Shown one piece after another: positions 24,283 to 30,215 of a stretch of DNA of 38,694 nucleotides. A model generated the notes under the pieces. It was not told where the DNA came from. It saw only the letters and a program-made list of their open reading frames with translations, and did not search any database. The position numbers and the translations under genes are program-made. This DNA comes from Arthrobacter sp. ISL-65 (GTDB lineage: Bacteria; Actinomycetota; Actinomycetes; Actinomycetales; Micrococcaceae). The stretch covers positions 1 through 38,694 of the forward strand of contig NZ_JAGGPN010000046.1 of NCBI RefSeq assembly GCF_018613795.1, in the 5' to 3' direction. Positions within the stretch are counted from its first letter, which is position 1; every line of letters begins with the position of its first letter.

Positions 24283-24902
24283 TTAAAAGGCGGCTGAAAT
24301 GACCACTGCAAGAACTGCAAGAACTCCGACGGCGATCGCGGGCCTGTTCCATGTAGACGTGACTCCATCCTGACCGGGGGCGATTCCGCCGGAGCGGGCA
24401 CGATCCCAGGCGCCCACGATGGCGTCGCGTCCGGTTTTCGCCTCAGGCTGGCTGATCCGCTCGCTCGGGAGGATGGTGTAGGGGCGGCTCTTCAAATCGC
24501 TGAGATGCTGGAAGCCGGCCCCAGACGCCGTCGGCGGCGTCGGAGCGCCCCAACTGACGTACTTCTTGCCCGCTGCCCGGATGACCGTGGTTAGCGAACC
24601 TCGATGTCTTCCATTGCCCCGAACGGTATCCGGTGATCGCGCAACCCGTTGATCACTTCGAACCCATAGCCGTCAACGTGCAGGCACGGCCGCCACAGGG
24701 CGACGTAGGCGAACCAGGACATAAGGATCAGCCAGGGCGCTGCGTCGGCTGCCGCTCTGGAGGCACCGGTGGCCAGCAGCCACGCGAGCGTGCCGCCAGC
24801 CAACAGCCACAGGACTGCGGCGAGCGGGCGAGCCGATGCAGTCCGGTGCGTTACAGTCGCGCGTTCCTCCGCCTTAGCAACGCTATGGCCGTCAAGCCTC
24901 AT
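24283..24902 (-). pseudogene. PH-domain membrane protein, interrupted by a one-base frameshift
   Basis: Two collinear fragments read as one bacterial PH-domain (bPH6-like) protein. The first, from ATG 24902 (ribosome site GGGGGAA) to TAA at 24591, gives 103 residues: two transmembrane helices, then the start of the PH domain ending PFGAMEDIEVR. The second, in the next frame, continues from about 24590 with TTVIRAAGKKYVSWGAPTPP, through GRDAIVGAWDRARSG, to a C-terminal helix ending AVVISAAF at 24285. The second frame has no proper start codon before a TTG at 24495, yet its codons upstream of that TTG keep about 84% G/C in third positions. Adding one base near 24591 restores 206 residues. It is a real frameshift or a sequencing error. 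The function of the family is unknown. Confidence 0.8.
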
Positions 24903-24978
24903 CGGTTCCCCCAGATTCCCAAACTGACGCTTGCACCGACCCTACCGCTGCCAGGGTCCATCTCGTAGCCTTTGTTGA

Positions 24979-25923
24979 ATGACTGGGGAGAATGCCGGCC
25001 GGGTAAAAGTCAGCGGGGCGGAAATCTATTGGGAGACGTCGGGGAACCCCGCGGGGATTCCCGTGCTGTTCCTCCACGGCGGCCCCGGCGCTTCTCCCGG
25101 CCAGGGCTACCGGACTCGCCATGATGCTTCAAGATTTTGGACCGTCGGGTTGCATCAGCGCGGCTGTGGGAAGAGCGCGCCGACCATTCAGGACGACTTG
25201 AGCTCCTTGTCCGCAAACACAACCCAATCCTTGATCGAGGACATCGAAGCCGTGCGCAAGTATCTCGGTATAGGGAAGTGGATTGTCACAGGCGTGTCGT
25301 GGGGTAGCACGCTCGCTCTGGCATATGCCCTTGAGCACCGGGACCGTGTGCACGGGCTCGCCCTGATGGCGGTAACCACGACGAGCCGCGGCGAGGTCCA
25401 GTGGATCACCGAGGGCGTGGGGCGGATCTTCCCGGAAGCGTGGGCGGAGTTCTTGAGCGCTGCCAAATGCAGGCCTGGGGAACGGGTGGTGGATGCGTAC
25501 GCCCGCCGGCTCGCCGGCGTGAATCGGGGCGACGCCGAGGCGGCAGCCCGCGCATGGGACCGATGGGAATCCACGCACATTTCGCTGGATCCGCTGTGGC
25601 AGCCGGGCGCGATGTTCGACGACGACCGCGAGCGCATGACCTTCGCTCTTCTCGTCACCCACTACTGGTCCCATGACGGCTTCCTCACTGGCGGGCAGTC
25701 CATCATGGCACGGGTCCACCAACTCAACGGAATTCCCGGCTACCTCATCCACGGCCGCAGAGACGTGAGTGGCCCCGTCATCACGCCCTGGAAGCTTCAT
25801 CAGCGCTGGGAGGACAGCCGTCTCCTCGTCTTCGAGAACGAAGGGCATGGAGGCCCTGAATCAATGGCCGCGCTTGTCGAGGCCGTTGAAGAAATTGCAG
25901 CTGGTCTGCCCCGAACGGACTGA
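24979..25923 (+). CDS. Proline-iminopeptidase-like alpha/beta hydrolase
   Basis: A 314-residue cytosolic alpha/beta hydrolase of the prolyl aminopeptidase (S33) family, which removes N-terminal proline from peptides. Seen: HGGPG oxyanion motif (33-37), nucleophile S107 in GVSWGS, an acid in RRDVSGP and His in ENEGHGG. The family motif DQRGCGRS reads HQRGCGKS, losing the first Asp. There is no Shine-Dalgarno before the ATG; TAGCCT seven bases upstream could be a -10, so the transcript may be leaderless. It diverges from the broken PH-domain gene. Confidence 0.88.
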   Translation: MTGENAGRVKVSGAEIYWETSGNPAGIPVLFLHGGPGASPGQGYRTRHDASRFWTVGLHQRGCGKSAPTIQDDLSSLSANTTQSLIEDIEAVRKYLGIGKWIVTGVSWGSTLALAYALEHRDRVHGLALMAVTTTSRGEVQWITEGVGRIFPEAWAEFLSAAKCRPGERVVDAYARRLAGVNRGDAEAAARAWDRWESTHISLDPLWQPGAMFDDDRERMTFALLVTHYWSHDGFLTGGQSIMARVHQLNGIPGYLIHGRRDVSGPVITPWKLHQRWEDSRLLVFENEGHGGPESMAALVEAVEEIAAGLPRTD

Positions 25924-26013
25924 AAGCACACAACAGGAACGGACATTGTGATTTAGGCTTACTCCACATCTCGCGTCTGCCCGTCGCGAGTTGAATAAAG
26001 AGAGGCAGAGCCA

Positions 26014-26319
26014 ATGCAGCCCGACCTTGGCCAGCGCGCCGCGAACGAGCACGCCGACGTAGCTCGGTCCCTTCTTTCCGCCGCCGAGCAAGCCCTATCA
26101 GGTGCCGATGTCGACGCCGAACTGCAGATCAGGCTGGCCCAGGCGCATGCCACCCTTGCCCTCGCCCTTGAAACGCGCGCCGCTGCCTATGACACCCGGA
26201 CTGCCGCGTACGTCGCATATCTGGCGACGCTGAAATCGGATGGCCGTTCGGACAACAAGCAGCACGCCGCCGTCGTCGCGAAGCTTGTCCGCGACCGCCT
26301 CGGCTTCGAATCGGAGTAA
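26014..26319 (+). CDS. Hypothetical protein, Ala-rich helical
   Basis: I do not recognise this 101-residue protein. It is alanine-rich and almost entirely helix-forming, with heptad-like Leu/Ala spacing in the middle (residues 35-75) and no membrane segment, which suggests a small soluble coiled-coil protein. AGAGAGG lies nine bases before the ATG and codon use is like its neighbours, so it is probably real. On the opposite strand an open frame (26098-26547) overlaps its 3' two thirds. Confidence 0.6.
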   Translation: MQPDLGQRAANEHADVARSLLSAAEQALSGADVDAELQIRLAQAHATLALALETRAAAYDTRTAAYVAYLATLKSDGRSDNKQHAAVVAKLVRDRLGFESE

Positions 26320-26547
26320 CCGGCCGCCCGCCCCCGACCGGCTGTCAGCTCCGACCGTAGTGCCACGGGAATAGAGAGCCCAATTCACTGCCCAGGAGAC
26401 CAGCACGAGCGCGACGGCAGCCGGGACCTGGTGTCCGGGCGCAAAAAAGTAAATGGCGGCTGCCGGCCCCCAGACAAGAACCGAATCGGTTAGGAGTGCG
26501 AAAAGCAGCGAAGGCCAATTCACTGGTGAGGCCTCCGGATCGTCCAT
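26098..26547 (-). CDS. Small membrane protein, 3' half doubtful
   Basis: The first 65 residues (26547 to about 26350) look coding: WPSLLFALLTDSVLVWG and a second hydrophobic stretch VPAAVALVLVSWAVNWALY form two transmembrane helices. After that the frame loses protein character and runs antisense to the gene at 26014-26319. Homologous small two-helix proteins would end near 26340, so the 3' part may be a read-through caused by a lost stop or frameshift. I do not recognise the family. Confidence 0.4.
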   Translation of the reverse strand: MDDPEASPVNWPSLLFALLTDSVLVWGPAAAIYFFAPGHQVPAAVALVLVSWAVNWALYSRGTTVGADSRSGAGGRLLRFEAEAVADKLRDDGGVLLVVRTAIRFQRRQICDVRGSPGVIGSGARFKGEGKGGMRLGQPDLQFGVDIGT

Positions 26548-26613
26548 CCGGCGATTGTTCCATACGGGGGCCGGCAGCAGCGCTGCCCGGCGTCGCCGGG
26601 CCGTGTCAGTCGG

Positions 26614-27444
26614 TTAGTCGTCGATGCCCGTGCTGAGGCTCAGCTCGCGCCATTGGTCCAGCTCCGCGCGCTGCGCGTCGGCGACGGCGGCGAAGGCACC
26701 GAACGCGTCCTGGCCGAGGACCAGCAGTGACGGCGGGTTGGGGCTTTCGACGACGGCGATGATCGCCTCCGCGGCCTTGCCGGGGTCCCCGGGCTGCGTA
26801 CCGTGGACGGTGTCGTGCTCCTTGCGGCGCTTGCCGGCCGTCTCCGCGTAGTCCGGAATCGCCGTCGCCGACTGCGTGAGCGATCGGCCGGCGAAGTCGG
26901 TACGGAACGCGCCGGGTTCAATAGCCGTGACACTGATGCCGAGCGGCTGGAGTTCCTTGTGCAGCGAACCCGACAGGCCCTCCAGCGCCGCCTTGGTGGC
27001 GGAGTAGTAGCCGGAACCGGCGGGCGAAATGCGCGCGCCGATGGAGGAGATGTTCAGGATCGCCCCGGCCTTGTTGGCACGCATGTCCGGGAGAACTGCT
27101 TTGATCATGTCGACGGCGCCGAAAAGGTTCGTGTCGAACAGCTGGCGGATGTCCGCGTCGTCCGCTTCTTCCACGGCGGCACGGTAGCCGTAACCGGCGT
27201 TGTTAACGAGGACGTCGACGCCGCCGAACCGGGCCTGCGCCTGCTGCACCGCCGAGCTGATCTGTTCCTTGTCAGTCACGTCGAGGGGGAGGGCAAGCGC
27301 GGTGTCGGGGAAATCGGCCGCGATGTCCTTCACCGCGTTGATGTTCCGTGCGGTGACCACGGCGTTGTGGCCGTGGGCGAGCACGGTTTGGGCGAGGGCC
27401 CGGCCGAGTCCGGTGGAGCAGCCCGTGATGAGCCATGTAGTCAT
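26614..27444 (-). CDS. Short-chain dehydrogenase/reductase
   Basis: A 276-residue classical SDR. NADP-binding TGCSTGLG (7-14), NNAG (81-84), catalytic Ser in NISSIGA (131-137), Y147 and K151 (YSATK). It ends with a VVESPNPPSLLVLGQDA element typical of the oxidoreductase group often annotated as retinol-dehydrogenase-like. AAGGAAAA precedes the ATG. The substrate is unknown. The gene is monocistronic; the 175-nt space to mntH shows no gene. Confidence 0.88.
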   Translation of the reverse strand: MTTWLITGCSTGLGRALAQTVLAHGHNAVVTARNINAVKDIAADFPDTALALPLDVTDKEQISSAVQQAQARFGGVDVLVNNAGYGYRAAVEEADDADIRQLFDTNLFGAVDMIKAVLPDMRANKAGAILNISSIGARISPAGSGYYSATKAALEGLSGSLHKELQPLGISVTAIEPGAFRTDFAGRSLTQSATAIPDYAETAGKRRKEHDTVHGTQPGDPGKAAEAIIAVVESPNPPSLLVLGQDAFGAFAAVADAQRAELDQWRELSLSTGIDD

Positions 27445-27619
27445 TGGATTTTCCTTCTATTGGGCGGGTCGAAGTGTCACGCCTTCAGAAAACCGCACTT
27501 CAGGCAGCAGTGGGAGTGGCTGTCGATACAGGTAACGGCAGTGCCTCCCATGGCCAAGCACCGCCTTCTAGTGTCGAGGAAGTTGCGCCCATGGCCGGCG
27601 TGCTAGCGGAGACGGACAT

Positions 27620-28873
27620 TCAGGACTGGCCCAGCACAGTCAGGAAGATTAGTACGCAGTTCAGGCCGACGATGAGCGTGGCGCTGGTCCAGCCCGCGAT
27701 TTTCAACGGCATGGAATCAGTGTGGATGCCCATGACCTCGCGCTTCCCGGTGAGGCGGATCAGCGGAATCAGGGCGAACGGGATGCCGAAGCTGAGGAGC
27801 ACCTGGCTCAGGACCAGGGCCAGTGTCGGTTCGATGCCGGCACCGAGGATCACCAGGGCCGGAATCAGCGTGATCACCCGCCGGGTGAGCAGAGGTATAC
27901 GGACCTTCAACAGGCCGCCCATGATGGTGGCGCCGGCGTAGCAGCCCACGGAGGTGGACGCCAGACCCGAGGCAAGCAGGCCGATGGCGAACACGACGCC
28001 GATCGCCGGGCCCAGTGCCGACGTCACCGCCGCGTGCGCGCCGGCGATGGTGTCGGTCCCTTCCACGCCACGCAGGCTGGAGGCTGCCAGCAGCAGCATG
28101 GCGATATTAACGACGCCGGCCAGCAACAGGGCACCCGCAACGTCGAACCGGGTGGCCCGGATCAGGCGGGTCCTCACGGCAGGGTTCTCGGAGAAGCCGT
28201 GCCGGTCCCGGGCGAGGGCGGAATGCAGGTAGATGGCGTGCGGCATCACCGTGGCGCCGAGCATGCTCGCGGCGAGCAGGATGGTGTCCGTTCCTTCGAA
28301 GCGCGGCACCAGTCCGGTCAGTGCGCTGCCGGCATCCGGCGGATTGACGAACAGGCCGGACACGAACCCGACGGCTATCACGCCGAGCAGGATCAGAATG
28401 GCCACTTCAAAAGACTTCTGGCTCCGGTTCGACTGCAGCGACAGCAGCAGCATCGACGCGAGTCCGATGATGACCCCGCCGGCCAGCAGCGGAAGCCCGA
28501 ACAGCAGGTTCAGTGCGACGGCCCCGCCGATCACCTCAGCCATGTCGGTGGCTCCGGCCACGATCTCCGCCTGCGCCCAGTATGCCCGCCGGCGGCGGGT
28601 CCCCAGGCGCTTGCCCAGAATCTCGGGCAGGCTCATGCCGGTGGCCAGGCCCAGCTTGGCGGACTGGTACTGCACCAGCACAGCCATGGCATTGGCCGCC
28701 ACCAGCACCCAGACCAGCAGGTAGCCATAGCTCGCCCCGGCGGTCAGGTTCGCTGCCACGTTGCCCGGGTCGACATAGGCGATGGCCGCCACAAACGCCG
28801 GACCCAGCAAGAGCAGGCGCGACCAGACCCGGCCCGGTGCGGTGCGCTCTGAAAGGGTCGAAACAGCCATCAT
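27620..28873 (-). CDS. mntH: NRAMP-family manganese transporter MntH
   Basis: A 417-residue H+-coupled divalent metal importer of the inner membrane, with 11 predicted helices. The metal site is DPGN (35-38, AYVDPGNVAAN) plus the MPHAIYLHSAL segment; both are hallmarks of NRAMP/MntH. The AGATDMAEVIGGA helix is also typical. The start is ATG 28873, adjacent to a second ATG at 28870, with GAGG just upstream. An array of TACCGA half-sites covers its promoter region, suggesting repression by an MntR/DtxR-type metal regulator. Confidence 0.94.
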   Translation of the reverse strand: MMAVSTLSERTAPGRVWSRLLLLGPAFVAAIAYVDPGNVAANLTAGASYGYLLVWVLVAANAMAVLVQYQSAKLGLATGMSLPEILGKRLGTRRRRAYWAQAEIVAGATDMAEVIGGAVALNLLFGLPLLAGGVIIGLASMLLLSLQSNRSQKSFEVAILILLGVIAVGFVSGLFVNPPDAGSALTGLVPRFEGTDTILLAASMLGATVMPHAIYLHSALARDRHGFSENPAVRTRLIRATRFDVAGALLLAGVVNIAMLLLAASSLRGVEGTDTIAGAHAAVTSALGPAIGVVFAIGLLASGLASTSVGCYAGATIMGGLLKVRIPLLTRRVITLIPALVILGAGIEPTLALVLSQVLLSFGIPFALIPLIRLTGKREVMGIHTDSMPLKIAGWTSATLIVGLNCVLIFLTVLGQS

Positions 28874-28892
28874 CCATCCTCGTCATTGGGGG

Positions 28893-28933
28893 TACCGATA
28901 AGACGAGGATACCGAAATTTAGGTATACCGAAA
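28893..28933. promoter_or_regulatory. Metal-regulator operator array upstream of mntH
   Basis: TACCGA occurs at 28893, 28910 and 28926, 17 and 16 nt apart. Around the last, positions 28918-28933 form a 16-bp near-perfect palindrome centred on GGTATACC with TTT/AAA flanks and one mismatch pair. Further out, TAGGCCTA (28942-28949) resembles another site. The palindrome is of the kind bound by MntR/DtxR-family repressors, and the position 20-60 nt upstream of mntH fits manganese control. Confidence 0.65.
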
Positions 28934-28964
28934 AGTAGCTATTAGGCCTACCGGTCTGGCCCTG

Positions 28965-28992
28965 TTGTGAGCAGCTGGTTCGGGGCCATAAT
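28965..28992 (+). promoter_or_regulatory. Promoter of a probably leaderless lipoprotein mRNA
   Basis: TTGTGA (28965-28970), a 16-nt spacer, then CATAAT (28987-28992). The GTG start codon of the lipoprotein follows 6 nt after the -10, where transcription should begin, and there is no Shine-Dalgarno, so the mRNA probably starts at or next to the GTG. Confidence 0.6.
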
Positions 28993-28998
28993 GACGGT

Positions 28999-29478
28999 GT
29001 GGCTTCCTACCTGGGGTATCGGGGATTCGCGGCCGTTGCTTGGGCCGGCGCAATGGTGGTGATTGCCGCTGCCGGCTGCGCTCCCTCCTCTGCTGGGGAA
29101 CCGCCCTGCTTTCCGCCGCCATATTCCGTGAGGCCTTCAGAAGCCAGCCCGGGGGAGCGGGTGACCGTCGCAGCAAAGGACGCCGACTGCGATCCCCGCT
29201 ACGGTGCGAACGCCCGGATCCAGATCAGCGTTACCGATTCCTCGGGGGCGAAAGTCGTCAACACTACTTCCGCAATGAACGACGGCGGTGGCTTTTCGTA
29301 CACTTTCGTCGTCCCCACTGGGACGGTTGCCGGCGGGGCCGCGGTGACGGCGCTGCCGTACAACGTTGACTGGTGCGACGACACCGGAAGAAACAACCGG
29401 GTGGCGGGCGCCCCCGTCGTTCAGCTGCAGCGGGCATCGTGTGTATTGCCGGTGAAGCCCCTGACCATCCGCCGGTAG
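28999..29478 (+). CDS. Small secreted lipoprotein, unknown function
   Basis: A 159-residue predicted lipoprotein. The N-terminus has a hydrophobic signal AVAWAGAMVVIAAAGC with lipobox AAGC (Cys about residue 27). The mature part shows a beta-rich segment with PSEASPGERVTVAAKDADC, like extracellular Ig-like or bacterial surface domains, and four further cysteines that could pair. The start is GTG with a -10 box just upstream (leaderless). I do not recognise the family. It diverges from mntH and converges with the gene at 29536. Confidence 0.75.
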   Translation: MASYLGYRGFAAVAWAGAMVVIAAAGCAPSSAGEPPCFPPPYSVRPSEASPGERVTVAAKDADCDPRYGANARIQISVTDSSGAKVVNTTSAMNDGGGFSYTFVVPTGTVAGGAAVTALPYNVDWCDDTGRNNRVAGAPVVQLQRASCVLPVKPLTIRR

Positions 29479-29535
29479 CGTTCCGTCGCCGGAGTTCGTA
29501 GGAAGCCCACATCACACGCTGGGTAAATTATGGCT

Positions 29536-29775
29536 TTACGCGCGTTTGCCGGTCGATGCCCCTGCCGCTTTGCACTTCTCCCTGATGAAGGACTGCTCGT
29601 CCGCCGACAGCTGGTGTTCGCCGTGCTGGTCCTGGGCGAAGTGACCGCCTGAGACCTGATGAACCACGTTTGCCACGGTCCGCGGAAGAACCACGCAACC
29701 GGGATTCTCAACGAGCCACTTCCTTGTGGGCTCATCAAGCTCATTCCACCACTGAACAATCGGCCTTTGGCCCAT
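29536..29775 (-). CDS. Small hypothetical protein, 79 residues
   Basis: I do not recognise this protein. It is soluble, with a WWNELDEPTRKWLVENPGC segment at residues 9-27 and an HGEHQLSADEQSFIREKC tail, likely helical. The ribosome site GAGGAG lies six bases before the ATG and codon use is normal, so it is very probably translated. No signal peptide or metal motif beyond two scattered His/Cys was seen. Confidence 0.65.
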   Translation of the reverse strand: MGQRPIVQWWNELDEPTRKWLVENPGCVVLPRTVANVVHQVSGGHFAQDQHGEHQLSADEQSFIREKCKAAGASTGKRA

Positions 29776-30215
29776 GACGTGCTCCTCGGATTTGAGACCC
29801 TACGTTGATTGACAGCGGCCGCCGGATCTAGGCCTCACGGCGCCGCAGAACGTGCAGAAATCGCCAAAACACACATCGCTAGGTACTCATGCCCACCTGC
29901 CCCCGTCGTGGCGCTGGTCCGTCAACACCCCGCTGCTCCGTCAACACCCCGCTGCTCCGTTCCGGCCACTGCGCCGTCTCTGAGGTGTCGACAAAATTCA
30001 CAAATCTCTAAATTGGTAGTCAGTAACGAGTGTGGTCCCGATGCCGGGAGCGGTCAAGAGGCACCGGTAACGTCGCGCAACCCGTCGGCGAGGGCCCCCT
30101 TTTAGTCGCCAGACTATATACGGGGGAAGTGGCAGTGCAGTACTTTTTACACGCCCGGATGGCCGCGCGGCGTCCGCCAGCCACATACACAGCGTCCTGC
30201 CACGAGGAGCCTCGG
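29776..30215. other. Noncoding stretch upstream of the phosphotransferase-like gene
   Basis: About 440 nt with no supported gene; open frames crossing it are upstream extensions of the gene at 30216 without start signals. A TATATA (30114-30119) may be a -10 for that gene. The stretch contains the 19-nt direct duplication at 29921-29958. The rifamycin-associated promoter element described for rifamycin-inactivation genes was looked for by eye and not found. Confidence 0.5.
29921..29958 (+). repeat. Tandem duplication of a 19-nt unit
   Basis: The unit GTCAACACCCCGCTGCTCC occurs twice, head to tail and identical (29921-29939, 29940-29958). It is noncoding. It may be a slippage product; no function is evident. 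Confidence 0.85.

Noticed and set aside
24032..24286. Plus-strand 84-codon frame after the methyltransferase
   Set aside because: Mostly antisense to the methyltransferase start; no ribosome site or protein character.
29776..30215. Rifamycin-associated promoter element upstream of the phosphotransferase-like gene
   Set aside because: No GGGGCTTGC-type inverted repeat is present in this stretch.
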